Origin: JBHGAV01 sp041946685
Lineage (GTDB): Bacteria > Acidobacteriota > Terriglobia > Bryobacterales > Bryobacteraceae
Length of the DNA: 64,000 nt
NCBI GenBank assembly: GCA_041946685.1
Contig: JBHGAV010000002.1
Span: 1-64,000 of the forward strand
Direction of reading: 5' to 3'
Below the pieces are notes generated by a model, which saw nothing but the letters and a program-made list of their open reading frames with translations, searched no databases and was not told where the DNA came from. The position numbers and the translations under genes were made by a program. Shown one piece after another: positions 27,053-38,273 of this stretch; position 1 is the first letter of the stretch; each line of letters begins with the position of its first letter.

Positions 27053-28369
27053 TTGCGATATCTTCCCAAGTCCGATTCGGAACGCCGGCAGATGCTCGAG
27101 GCGTGCGGCGTAGCCTCTGCGGACGAATTATTCAGCCACCTGCCTGAAGCGGTCCGGCTGAAACGGCTGCTGGCGCTGGAGCCGGGCAAGTCGGAATACG
27201 AGATTCTGGACTACTTCCGGGCGCGCGGGGCCGAGAACGCCAACGGATATGCCTCGTTCCTCGGAGCGGGCGCGTACAACCACTACCGGCCGGTGCTCGT
27301 GGACACGGTGATCTCCCGCGGCGAGTTCCTGACCTCGTACACTCCCTACCAGGCGGAGATCAGCCAGGGCATCCTCACCACGATCTTCGAGTTCCAGACA
27401 ATGATCTGCCAGTTGACCGGCATGGACGTCGCCAACGCCTCGATGTACTGCGGGTCGACGGCGGTGCCGGAGGCGGCGATAATGGCCGCGCGCGCTACGG
27501 GAAGAAACAGAATTCTGGCGGCCCGCACGCTGCACCCCGAGTACCGGGAGGTGCTCGGTACCTATGCCAGAAACCAGGGTATGCCGGTTGCGGAGTTCGG
27601 CTACGATCGCGATTCGGGTACGCTGGACCTGGCGGCGCTGGAGTCCAAGCTGGACGACGCCACGGCGGCGGTGATCGTGCAGTCGCCGAACTTCTTCGGG
27701 ATCGTGGACAGGGTGCGTGATGCAGTGGAGCTGGCGCACCGGCGCGGGGCGCTGCTGATCCATGTCTTCACCGAGGCGGTTTCGCTAGGCCTGCTGGAGC
27801 CGCCAAGGGATGCCGACATCGTGGCGGGAGAGCTTCAGTCGTTCGCGATTCCGCCGAGTTTCGGCGGCCCTTACGCCGGCATCATCGCGACCAGGGAAAA
27901 GTACGTGCGCCAGATGCCGGGCCGGCTGGTGGGCGAGACCAGGGACTCGAACGGCAACCGGGCCTACTGCCTCACGCTGTCCACAAGGGAGCAGCACATA
28001 CGCCGGGAAAAGGCGACGTCCAACATCTGCACCAACCAGGCGCTGGTGGCGCTGATGGCGACGGTCTTCATGACCGTCTATGGGAAGCAGGGGCTGCGGG
28101 AACTGGCCGAGCAGAACCTGGCCAAGGCGCACTACCTTGGGGCGCGGGTCGGGCTGCGGTTTAGCGGGCCGTACTTCAACGAGCTGGCGGCCACGGTGCG
28201 GGGCCGCACTCCGCAGGCGGCGAACCAGGAACTACTCGGGAAGAAGATCATTGGGGGCGTGCCGCTGGGGCGGTTCTATCCGGAGCTCGCGGACTCAATG
28301 CTGCTGTGCGCGACTGAGATGAACACCCGGTCCCAGATGGACCTGGTGGCGGAGGCGCTGGCGGGATGA
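27053..28369 (+). CDS. gcvPA: glycine dehydrogenase (decarboxylating) subunit 1
   Basis: The 438-residue N-terminal-type half of the P protein; with GcvPB it forms the PLP-dependent glycine decarboxylase. FLGAGAYNHYRPVLVD, YTPYQAEISQG and GSTAVPEA are conserved marks of the GcvPA half. The TTG start at 27053, one base after the gcvH stop, has GGAG (27037-27040) at 12 nt; the first residues MRYLPKSDSER fit the family start. Its stop overlaps the gcvPB ATG by four bases. Confidence 0.95.
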   Translation: MRYLPKSDSERRQMLEACGVASADELFSHLPEAVRLKRLLALEPGKSEYEILDYFRARGAENANGYASFLGAGAYNHYRPVLVDTVISRGEFLTSYTPYQAEISQGILTTIFEFQTMICQLTGMDVANASMYCGSTAVPEAAIMAARATGRNRILAARTLHPEYREVLGTYARNQGMPVAEFGYDRDSGTLDLAALESKLDDATAAVIVQSPNFFGIVDRVRDAVELAHRRGALLIHVFTEAVSLGLLEPPRDADIVAGELQSFAIPPSFGGPYAGIIATREKYVRQMPGRLVGETRDSNGNRAYCLTLSTREQHIRREKATSNICTNQALVALMATVFMTVYGKQGLRELAEQNLAKAHYLGARVGLRFSGPYFNELAATVRGRTPQAANQELLGKKIIGGVPLGRFYPELADSMLLCATEMNTRSQMDLVAEALAG

Positions 28370-29844
28370 GCGGGAGAACCAGGAGTCACATCGTTCACGA
28401 TGAGCCGCTGCTCGTCGAACTGAGCTCGCCGGGCAAGATCGCCTACCAGCTTCCGGAACTGGATGTGCCCCGCGTGGATGCGTCCGCGGCGCTCGGGGCC
28501 GAGAACGTTCGGGACCAGATACGGGGCTTCCCCGAAGTTAGCGAAGTGGAGGCCGTGAGGCACTTCACGCGGCTCTCGACGTGGAACTACGCCATCGACC
28601 TGGGAGTCTACCCGCTCGGATCGTGCACCATGAAGTACAACCCCCGCGTCAACGAGCAGGCCGCGCGCGTGGAGGGCCTGGCGTGGGCGCATCCCTACCA
28701 GCCCGAGGCGCTTTCGCAGGGCGCCATGGAGATCATGGCGAGGCTCGAGAAGGCGCTGGCGGAGATCACGGGCATGGACGCGGTGACCCTGCAACCGGCC
28801 GCAGGGGCGCACGGCGAGTTGACCGGCATCCTGCTGGTGCGGGCGTTCCTGGAGGCTCAGGGCAACCCGCGCAAGAAGATTCTCATCCCCGACTCCGCTC
28901 ACGGGACCAATCCGGCGACGGCCGCAATCGCAGGCTACACGGTCGAAAACATCCGGTCGAACGAGCGGGGGATGATCGACGTCGAGGGGCTGGCGCGGCT
29001 GGTGGACGCCGACGTGGCGGCGCTCATGGTGACCAATCCCAACACGCTGGGCGTGTTCGAGAGCGATATCGTCCGGGCCGCCGGCATCCTGCACGACAAG
29101 GGCGCGCAGCTTTACATGGACGGCGCCAACATGAACGCGCTGGTGGGCGTGACCCGGCCGGGCGATTTCGGCGTGGACGTCATGCACCTGAACCTGCACA
29201 AGACCTTTTCCACGCCGCACGGGGGCGGCGGACCCGGCAGCGGTCCGGTGGCGGTGAAAAGCCACCTGGAGCCCTTCCTGCCCGTACCGCGCCTGGTGCG
29301 GCGACAGGATCGGTGGGCGTTCGACTACGACCGGCCGCGGAGCCTGGGCCGCGTGAAGGCGTTCTACGGCAATTTCGGCGTGCTCGTACGCGCGCTGGCC
29401 TACATTATGGCCCACGGCGCCGAGGGGCTCGTCAGGGCCACCATGGACGCGGTGCTGAACGCGACCTATGTGCGCAAGCGGCTGGAACCGCATTTCGATC
29501 TGCCGCACGGCCAGCCGACCATGCACGAGTGCGTGTTCAGCGACGAGCGCCAGGCCAAACGCGGCGTCAAGACGATGGACATCGCCAAGCGGCTGATCGA
29601 CTACGGCTTCCATCCCTACACGGTCAGCTTCCCGCTGATCGTGCACGGGGCGATGATGATCGAGCCGACCGAGACCGAGAGCAAGCGCGAGCTCGACCTG
29701 TTCGTGGAAGCGATGATCTCGATCGCGAAGGAGGCCGAGGAGAACCCGGAGCTGGTTCTCAAGGCCCCCCACAGCACGCGCACACGGCGCGTGGACGAGG
29801 TAATGGCAGCGCGCAAACCGGTACTGCGGTGGAAAGAAACGTAA
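28366..29844 (+). CDS. gcvPB: glycine dehydrogenase (decarboxylating) subunit 2
   Basis: The 492-residue PLP-bearing half of the P protein. The Schiff-base Lys is in NLHKTFSTPHGGGGPG; YPLGSCTMKYNP and LQPAAGAHGE are also family marks. It decarboxylates glycine and loads the H-protein lipoyl arm. ATG at 28366 overlaps gcvPA (ATGA). The following membrane protein starts inside its last codons, so it is read from the same transcript. Confidence 0.96.
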   Translation: MSGRTRSHIVHDEPLLVELSSPGKIAYQLPELDVPRVDASAALGAENVRDQIRGFPEVSEVEAVRHFTRLSTWNYAIDLGVYPLGSCTMKYNPRVNEQAARVEGLAWAHPYQPEALSQGAMEIMARLEKALAEITGMDAVTLQPAAGAHGELTGILLVRAFLEAQGNPRKKILIPDSAHGTNPATAAIAGYTVENIRSNERGMIDVEGLARLVDADVAALMVTNPNTLGVFESDIVRAAGILHDKGAQLYMDGANMNALVGVTRPGDFGVDVMHLNLHKTFSTPHGGGGPGSGPVAVKSHLEPFLPVPRLVRRQDRWAFDYDRPRSLGRVKAFYGNFGVLVRALAYIMAHGAEGLVRATMDAVLNATYVRKRLEPHFDLPHGQPTMHECVFSDERQAKRGVKTMDIAKRLIDYGFHPYTVSFPLIVHGAMMIEPTETESKRELDLFVEAMISIAKEAEENPELVLKAPHSTRTRRVDEVMAARKPVLRWKET

Positions 29845-31781
29845 GGAACTGGGGAATCCTCGTTGTCATCGCGGCAGTCCTTCTGATCCGGCTGCCCTTC
29901 CTCAACCAGGCGATCCAGGGCGACGATGTGTACTACCTGGCGGGGGCGCAGTACTCGCAGATCGACCCGCTGCATCCCAGTCATGCGCGGTACGTTTTCG
30001 GCGGCGACGAGGTGTCCATGCAGGGGCACCCGCACCCGCCGCTCAACGTGTGGTGCCTGGCGGGGTTGCTGGCGCTCCTGAAAGATATCTACGAGACTCC
30101 GTTCCACGCTGCGTACATCGTCTTCTCGCTGATCGCGGCGCTGAGCATGTGGTCGCTGGCGAGGCGGTTTTCGCCCCATCCTCTGGCTGCTACGCTGCTC
30201 TTCGTCGCCGTGCCCGCGTTCGTGGTCAACGGCAACTCCTTGGAGTCGGATCTGCCCTTCCTGGCGTTCTGGATGGCCTCCACGGCGCTGTTTGTGGGGG
30301 CGGTCGACTCGGGGTCGGGGAGACGCCTGGCGGCGTCGGCAGCGGCGGCGGTGCTGGCGGCGCTGGCGGCGTACCAGTCGGTTGTGCTCGTGCCGGTTCT
30401 CGGCATCTATCTTTGGGCGCGAAGAAGAGCGTGGCGCGCGGCGTGGATTGCGCTCCTGGCGGCTCCGTTGACCCTGGGCTTGTGGCAGTTGTACGAGCGG
30501 ATCTCCACCGGCGAGATGCCGGTGACGGTGTTGGCCGGGTACTTCCAGACGTACGCGCTTCAAACGCTCGCCATGAAAGTCAAGAACGCCGCGGCGCTCA
30601 CGGGTCACATGGCGTGGCTGGTGTTCCCGGCGCTGGCGGTGGCGGCGTTCCGGCCTGCGGCGCGCGGGGTGTGGCTCTTGGTTCTGGCGGCTGCGGCGGG
30701 CGCTGCGGCGGCCGACTGGAATCCGCTGTTCTGGGCTTCGGTCGGCGTAGGGACGCTGGTACTGTGCGGGTGTGTCCTGCGCGCATGGAAGGACCGGGAC
30801 CCGGATACACGCTTCCTCGCCGCGTGGGTCCTGATCTTCTTCGCCGGAGCGCTGGTATTGTTCTTCGCCGGATCGGCGCGGTATTTGCTGCCGGCCGCCG
30901 CGCCGGTGGCAGTGCTTGCGTCGCGCTCGCTCAGTAGGGGAAGGGGTCGGCTGATGGCCGCCGCGGGCGTGCAACTGGCGTTCAGCCTCGGCCTGAGCGT
31001 GGTCAACTATCAGCACTGGGACGGGTACCGCCAGTTTGCGCGGAGCCTGTCGAAGGAATCCGAGGCGCGCCGCGTCTGGATCAACGGCGAATGGGGGCTG
31101 CGGTTCTACTTCGAGGCGGACGGGGGCTTGCCGCTGGTGCGGGGGCAGGCGGTGCGCCCGGGCGACATGGTGGTTTCGAGCGAACTGGCCATGCCGATCC
31201 CCTTCTCCACAGGGGGCGGCGCGCTGGTGCCGGTGGCGGAGCGCGAAATCCGCGGCTCGCTGCCGTTCCGCTTGACGGGGCTTGGGGCGCGCTCGGGTTA
31301 CTCGAGCGTTTCCATGGGGCTCAGACCGTTTGACGTCATGCGGGGCCCGATTGACCGCGTTCGGGCCGCGGTGGTCGTCGAGCGTAAGCCGGTTCTCTCC
31401 TACTTGCCCATGAACGCTCCCGAGGCCGACCAGCAGATTGTGAGTGGGATCTACCAACTGGAGGGGGACCGCTACCGCTGGATGGCCGAGCGTGCCGTGG
31501 TGTTGCTCAAGCGGCCCGAGCGTCCGGCGCCTCTGGAGGTCTCGTTCTATATATCTCCGCAATCTCCGGCGCGGAAAGTGGAGGTGAGCCTGGACGGACG
31601 GGTTGTGGCCGGGACAACCGTCGCCGGCGAGGGCACGTATAAGATGACTTCGGAGCCGGTAGCGGCGGAGTCCGAACCGGTTAGCGTAGTCATCACAGCG
31701 GACAAGTCCTTCTCCGTGCCCGGCGACCAGCGCCGGTTGAGTGTGATCCTGACGGCGGTGGGATTCAGGGCGGAGCCATAA
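29829..31781 (+). CDS. polytopic membrane protein, GT-C/ArnT-like glycosyltransferase fold
   Basis: A 650-residue protein. The first 430 residues hold about ten hydrophobic helices; the remaining 220 form a soluble, beta-rich domain. The loop after helix 1 carries QGDDVYYL with an acidic DD, and a later HPHPPL; this arrangement is typical of GT-C lipid-phosphosugar transferases (PMT/ArnT/RgtA-D type). I therefore expect transfer of a sugar from a polyprenyl carrier on the outer face of the inner membrane, but the family level is the limit. The GTG at 29829 lies 16 bases inside gcvPB and is the only good start before helix 1. Confidence 0.7.
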   Translation: MERNVRNWGILVVIAAVLLIRLPFLNQAIQGDDVYYLAGAQYSQIDPLHPSHARYVFGGDEVSMQGHPHPPLNVWCLAGLLALLKDIYETPFHAAYIVFSLIAALSMWSLARRFSPHPLAATLLFVAVPAFVVNGNSLESDLPFLAFWMASTALFVGAVDSGSGRRLAASAAAAVLAALAAYQSVVLVPVLGIYLWARRRAWRAAWIALLAAPLTLGLWQLYERISTGEMPVTVLAGYFQTYALQTLAMKVKNAAALTGHMAWLVFPALAVAAFRPAARGVWLLVLAAAAGAAAADWNPLFWASVGVGTLVLCGCVLRAWKDRDPDTRFLAAWVLIFFAGALVLFFAGSARYLLPAAAPVAVLASRSLSRGRGRLMAAAGVQLAFSLGLSVVNYQHWDGYRQFARSLSKESEARRVWINGEWGLRFYFEADGGLPLVRGQAVRPGDMVVSSELAMPIPFSTGGGALVPVAEREIRGSLPFRLTGLGARSGYSSVSMGLRPFDVMRGPIDRVRAAVVVERKPVLSYLPMNAPEADQQIVSGIYQLEGDRYRWMAERAVVLLKRPERPAPLEVSFYISPQSPARKVEVSLDGRVVAGTTVAGEGTYKMTSEPVAAESEPVSVVITADKSFSVPGDQRRLSVILTAVGFRAEP

Positions 31782-31788
31782 CGGAGTG

Positions 31789-31817
31789 TTGACTGCGAAA
31801 CTCCTTGCTCCCAGAAT
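31789..31817 (+). promoter_or_regulatory. promoter upstream of the Ser/Thr kinase
   Basis: TTGACT (31789-31794) and CAGAAT (31812-31817) with a 17-nt spacer, matching consensus at five and four positions. The leader to the ATG at 31851 would be about 28 nt. It separates the kinase from the gcv transcript. Confidence 0.5.
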
Positions 31818-31850
31818 GGTAAAAGTGCTTAAAGCGGTGTTTGCAGTTCC

Positions 31851-34800
31851 ATGGATAGCTCCCCCAGGCTGAAAGGCAGATACGCGCTCAAGGAGGTCCT
31901 GGGCCAAGGCGGAATGGGCGTGGTGTACCGCGCTTACGACGCCATTCTGAAGTGCGATGTCGTTGTGAAGACCATCCGGGATGCGGTCGGACCGGCGGCC
32001 GTGGAGCTCTTCCAACGGGAGTGCGAAGTCCTCGTCGCGCTGAACCATCCCAACATCATCCCCATTTTGGATATTGGACAATTCGCGGAGGCGGGCCAAT
32101 CCAAGCCTTTCTTCGTGATGCCGCTGCTGCCCGGCCGCACTCTGGACGCCCTGATTCGCGACTCCACCAAAGAGCTCAGCCCGCAACGCTGCGCCGACAT
32201 CATCTCGCAAGTCTGCCGGGGGCTCCACGCAGCCCATGAACGCGGACTGGTTCATCGCGATATTAAGCCAGCCAACATCTTTGTTCTCCCCGACTTCTCC
32301 GTGGAGCTCATCGACTTCGGGGTAGCTCATCTGGTGAGCATGGGCAACACCGGGCAGAAGGGAACACTGTTCTACATGGCCCCGGAAGTGCTCCAGGGAC
32401 AGGAGCCGTCCGCGCTGTCCGACATCTTCGCTCTCGGAGTGACGGCCTACGAGCTGTTCACGCGCCGCCGGCCGTTTGAACGGGGCACGGAGCATGAGCT
32501 GATCTCGGCGATCCTGCATGAGATTCCGCCTCCGGCCTCGGATCTCAACGGCTCGATTGCCCAAGCGGTGAGTCAGGTCCTTCATAAGGCGATGGCGAAG
32601 CAGCCTTGGCACCGATTCTCGAACGCCCGTGAGTTTGCGGAGTGCCTGGGCATGGCGACGCGCGGCGAGCCTATCGAGATGTTTAACCCTGCCCGCATCC
32701 GGCCCCGGGTAGACCGCGCCCGGACTGCCTTCGGGCAGGGAGACCACCAGTTCGCTCTGGAGATCCTGACGGAACTGGAGGCAGAAGGCCACATGGAGCC
32801 GGACCTGGTCTTGTTGCGCAAAGAGATCGACGTGGCGGCCCGGCAGAAGCGAATCCGCCAGTTGCTGGACAGCGCCTTGACGCGGCTGGAAAGCGATGAA
32901 TACCCTCTGGCGCTCCAGAAAATTCAGGAGGCGCTATCGCTTGACCCCGGCAGCGCGGAGGCCGCGGCCCTCAAGGCCAGGGTGGAGAGCACCCGGAGCG
33001 AACGCCAGATCGACGGGTGGTTGCAGCTAGCGAGACAACACCTGGAGAACAACGCCTTCGAGCACGCACGGGAGGCGCTGGCGAACGTCGTCAAGATACG
33101 TCCCCAAGGCAGCCGTGTGTCGGGCCTCTTGGCGGAAATCGACCGCCGAGAACGCGAGCACATGCGGATCCGCCAGCAGAAGCAGCAGTTGTACCTTGGG
33201 GCGGTGGAGGCGCACCAGAAGGGCGAGATCAGCTCGGCAATGACCATGCTGGAGAAGGTCCTCGAGTTGGACCAGCGCGCCCCGGATACAACCCAGCCCG
33301 AGCGGAGCGCGGCGTATCAGAACTTCTATAACCAGGTCCGCTCCGCGCATGACTCCATCAAGAGCGCTTACGCCGAGGCCTGCAAGTTCCGCGATGAGCA
33401 AAGGTTCGACGAGGCTCTGGCTGTCTGCGACCAGTATCTCCTCAAGTACCCGGGCCACGCCCTCTTCCAGGCACTCAAGTTCGACGTAGAAGAACAGCAG
33501 CGGCTCCAGAACTCGGGCTTCGTCGCGGACATAGACAGGCGGGTGGAAGCCGAAGTCGACCTTGAGAAGAAGATAGAAATCCTTCAGGAGGCGCTCGACC
33601 GTCTCCCCGACGAGCCTCGTTTCCGCCATGCCTTGCACCTTGCGAAGGAGAGACTGGAGTTGGTCAATTCCATCGTGGCCAAAGCCCGTCACTACGAACA
33701 ACAGAGTCGATTCAGCGAGGCTGTGGACCAATGGGAGATTCTGCGCACAATTTATGGCCGTTACCCCGGGCTGGCGATTGAAATCGAGCGGCTTCGCAAG
33801 CGCCGGGAGCAGCAGGCCACGCTGGAGGCGCGTGCGCGCTGGTTGACAGAAATCAACCACCAGATCCAGGCCGGCGACTATGCGCGAGCTCAGAGTCTCT
33901 GCCAGGGTGCTCTAGTGGAGTTTCCGGGCGACGGCGAGTTCACGGAACTGGAGAACCTGACGCGGCAATCAGAGGAGCGTTGCGCAGAAGCCCAGAGGCT
34001 GTTGGGCCAAGCCGAGCAGCAATTCGGGCTGGGCGCGCACGGCGAAGGCCTGGAGACTCTTCGACGTTCTCAGCAGCTCGATCCTCGAAACCCCGGCATC
34101 CGGGCGGCTCTTGTGGAGAGACTCATCGAGCAGGCACGCAGCCTGATGGATTCCGACTGGCGCAGCGCGCGGGTCCTGATCCTGGAGGCGTCCGATCTTG
34201 ATGCCGCCAGCGCGTCGGCCATGCTGAGGGTGTTCGAGGACCGGGAGCGGGATGAGCGCGCCAATGAGGCCGCTCCCGGTGCGCGGCAGTGTGAAGCCGG
34301 CGAGGGCCTGGCGAATGCCGTGCAACCTGCAACGCCCCCATCGCCGCCGCCCGGCGGGCCGGTTGAACGGATCGGCACGCCGAGCGCCGCGGCGCGGCCT
34401 CCGGCCCGGTCCGAGCGGCCCCGGCTCGCCGGCCTGGCGGTCACGGCTGTTGTCGTTCTGGTCTTCGGTTCCGCCGTCTGGTTCGCGTGTCTGCGCCGCA
34501 AGCCTGTCCCACCCGCCGCCTCCCCTCCTGTGAGCGCGCCGGTGCAGGAGGCGCGTCCGGAGGCGGGCGAGAGTGGAGCACCCTCCTCCTCTGCCGCGCT
34601 GGGGATTCTAAGAATTGAGGTGTCGCCGCCGACCGCGGCCGTCAGTTTTCGGCGCCCCGAGGAGGTGGCCTCGCGGCCGTTCCACTTGCCCTCCATGGAA
34701 GTGGAGGGGGGGCGTTACGTGATCTCGGTCAGTGCATCGGGTTACGCAACGGCAGCTCGCACGATCGATGTCAAGGCGGGAGAGACGCAGTCGCTGGCCT

Positions 34801-35357
34801 TCAGGCTGACCCCTGCCAACACAAGCGGGGAGCCTGCACGGCCGCGCTCGATGAACCCAAATGACTGGGACAAGGAGTGGACACGGTCCGGGGAATGGTT
34901 CATGCGGCAGGGAGCCGGCTTCACGCTGTACAGCGCGAGTCCATCCGCCGGAACCTACCAATTCACGATCCGGCCGAGAGACACTCGGAATCCGTTGGCT
35001 AAACCCAAGGTGAGCTGGGTGGCTGATTACGTGGACCCGCGCAATTATGTCCTATTCGAGTTGGACAGCCAGAGTTACAGCCGCACCGATTACCGGGACG
35101 GGAGGCGGATTGTGGGGGTGGCTAAGCGCCCGCACGGCGTGAAGGCGGGTGCGTATTCATTTCGCTTCTACGTCGAGCCGCAAAGACTGGTGGTGATGCT
35201 GATGGCGGATAACCGAGAATACAGGACTTTGGACGAGTGGAGCGAGGCGGGCAGGGTCTTCGGCAAGGGACACTTTGGTTTCTACTGCTCGGGGTCAGAC
35301 CAGGTTTGGCTGGCCAACTTCACTTACTTTCCGGCGCAGGCGGCCGGTGGGCGATGA
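31851..35357 (+). CDS. large transmembrane Ser/Thr protein kinase with TPR-like, PEGA and jelly-roll-like parts
   Basis: A 1168-residue protein. The kinase domain (about 11-265) looks active: GQGGMGVVYRA, Lys40 in VVVK, HRDIKPAN with Asp137, DFG at 155-157, and MAPEVL. Residues 285-830 are Glu/Arg/Leu-rich helical repeats of TPR type. A Pro-rich linker leads to one membrane helix (about 858-881). Outside are a PEGA domain (about 917-985) and a C-terminal beta domain (about 1000-1165) resembling concanavalin/DUF1080-type folds. It probably links a surface or periplasmic signal to phosphorylation in the cytoplasm. Such large kinases are frequent in Acidobacteriota and Planctomycetes. Substrates are unknown. 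Confidence 0.85.
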   Translation: MDSSPRLKGRYALKEVLGQGGMGVVYRAYDAILKCDVVVKTIRDAVGPAAVELFQRECEVLVALNHPNIIPILDIGQFAEAGQSKPFFVMPLLPGRTLDALIRDSTKELSPQRCADIISQVCRGLHAAHERGLVHRDIKPANIFVLPDFSVELIDFGVAHLVSMGNTGQKGTLFYMAPEVLQGQEPSALSDIFALGVTAYELFTRRRPFERGTEHELISAILHEIPPPASDLNGSIAQAVSQVLHKAMAKQPWHRFSNAREFAECLGMATRGEPIEMFNPARIRPRVDRARTAFGQGDHQFALEILTELEAEGHMEPDLVLLRKEIDVAARQKRIRQLLDSALTRLESDEYPLALQKIQEALSLDPGSAEAAALKARVESTRSERQIDGWLQLARQHLENNAFEHAREALANVVKIRPQGSRVSGLLAEIDRREREHMRIRQQKQQLYLGAVEAHQKGEISSAMTMLEKVLELDQRAPDTTQPERSAAYQNFYNQVRSAHDSIKSAYAEACKFRDEQRFDEALAVCDQYLLKYPGHALFQALKFDVEEQQRLQNSGFVADIDRRVEAEVDLEKKIEILQEALDRLPDEPRFRHALHLAKERLELVNSIVAKARHYEQQSRFSEAVDQWEILRTIYGRYPGLAIEIERLRKRREQQATLEARARWLTEINHQIQAGDYARAQSLCQGALVEFPGDGEFTELENLTRQSEERCAEAQRLLGQAEQQFGLGAHGEGLETLRRSQQLDPRNPGIRAALVERLIEQARSLMDSDWRSARVLILEASDLDAASASAMLRVFEDRERDERANEAAPGARQCEAGEGLANAVQPATPPSPPPGGPVERIGTPSAAARPPARSERPRLAGLAVTAVVVLVFGSAVWFACLRRKPVPPAASPPVSAPVQEARPEAGESGAPSSSAALGILRIEVSPPTAAVSFRRPEEVASRPFHLPSMEVEGGRYVISVSASGYATAARTIDVKAGETQSLAFRLTPANTSGEPARPRSMNPNDWDKEWTRSGEWFMRQGAGFTLYSASPSAGTYQFTIRPRDTRNPLAKPKVSWVADYVDPRNYVLFELDSQSYSRTDYRDGRRIVGVAKRPHGVKAGAYSFRFYVEPQRLVVMLMADNREYRTLDEWSEAGRVFGKGHFGFYCSGSDQVWLANFTYFPAQAAGGR

Positions 35358-35420
35358 GAGCGGGAGTGTGGGAGCTGGAAGGTGTTCGCGAAGGAGCATT
35401 TAGACAGGAGGAGGGCTCTG

Positions 35421-35897
35421 ATGCCGCAATGTCTTGAGAATCAAGTTGTTACCGCCAAGGCAGGAGAGAAGATCGACTTCGGCTGGGTTGACAGTTGCAT
35501 GACCGTCACCTGCAACATGGTGGACGGGACACGCGTCGCGGGACACTTCGTCCAGTACGGCGATAAGGAAGCGGTTTTCGCAACCATGTCGCTCGCCATT
35601 GGAACACGCCTGATCAGGTCCATCCGGTTGGTGGGGCAGTTGAGGTCCTGGACGCCGGACCTCCAGGAACAACCGGCAATCATCGAGCAAGCGACCAAGA
35701 ACTGGACCAAAGCCCAGAAGGACGAGATGCAGAAGATGTCGATGATCGAAGTCGACCGGAAATACGGCAAGTATTTCGAGCAGTTCTCCATCGCGGGCAA
35801 GCCCGATGCTTTCAAGGAGTACATCTACCGCAAGTTGGGTTGCCCCGTAAGCAACATGTCGCTCAGGGCACACGAATCCGGCCTCCTGTCGTACTGA
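35421..35897 (+). CDS. protein of unknown function, 158 residues
   Basis: I do not recognise this protein. It starts at the ATG at 35421, which has a strong GGAGGAGGG five bases upstream; an in-frame ATG at 35382 lacks one. The N-terminal half (residues 1-80) looks like a small beta domain (CMTVTCNMVDGTRVAGHFV, then SLAIGTRLIRSIRLVG); the C-terminal half is helical and charged (KNWTKAQKDEMQKM). There are five Cys, none in a clear metal motif, and no signal peptide. It follows the kinase by 63 nt and may be co-transcribed, which makes it a candidate substrate or partner. Confidence 0.65.
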   Translation: MPQCLENQVVTAKAGEKIDFGWVDSCMTVTCNMVDGTRVAGHFVQYGDKEAVFATMSLAIGTRLIRSIRLVGQLRSWTPDLQEQPAIIEQATKNWTKAQKDEMQKMSMIEVDRKYGKYFEQFSIAGKPDAFKEYIYRKLGCPVSNMSLRAHESGLLSY

Positions 35898-35973
35898 CGG
35901 CCACAGCCGCCGCCGCCGACGCTTCGAGAACGGTCTCAGTCTCGCGGAGCCAGCCTGCAACAAAAGGAGTCCG

Positions 35974-36027
35974 GTGAACTACCTGTCCCCCATCCATGTG
36001 CACCTAAATCTTGACAGATTAGTATAG
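35974..36027 (+). CDS. possible 17-codon small ORF before the suf promoter
   Basis: A GTG at 35974 has AGGAG at 35965-35969, four bases away, a near-ideal ribosome site. The frame runs 17 codons (MNYLSPIHVHLNLDRLV) to a TAG at 36025-36027, inside the suf promoter spacer. No similarity is known to me. Without a clear promoter of its own it would be read from the upstream transcript. Chance is a serious alternative. Confidence 0.25.
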   Translation: MNYLSPIHVHLNLDRLV

Positions 36028-36040
36028 ATTCCCGTATACT
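36011..36040 (+). promoter_or_regulatory. strong suf promoter overlapping an inverted repeat
   Basis: TTGACA (36011-36016) is a perfect -35; TATACT (36035-36040) is the -10, with an 18-nt spacer. The -10 is also the right arm of a perfect dyad, AGTATA (36021-36026) and TATACT, 8 nt apart. A repressor bound there would block RNA polymerase. The Rrf2/IscR-like protein encoded at the end of the operon (41586-42071) is the obvious candidate. The gap 35898-36057 otherwise holds only the small ORF described. Confidence 0.65.
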
Positions 36041-36057
36041 GTGGTTACGGAGAGGGG

Positions 36058-37503
<1,446 letters not shown>

Positions 37504-37508
37504 CGCGA

Positions 37509-38269
<761 letters not shown>

Positions 38270-38273
<4 letters not shown>

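Noticed and set aside
25594..27189. Open frame on the - strand opposite gcvT and gcvH
   Set aside because: No family features; both opposite genes are unmistakable.
29616..32792. Open frame of over 1000 codons on the - strand across gcvPB, the GT-C gene and the kinase start
   Set aside because: Runs antisense to three well-supported genes, is full of Arg/His/Gln/Pro runs and has no motif.
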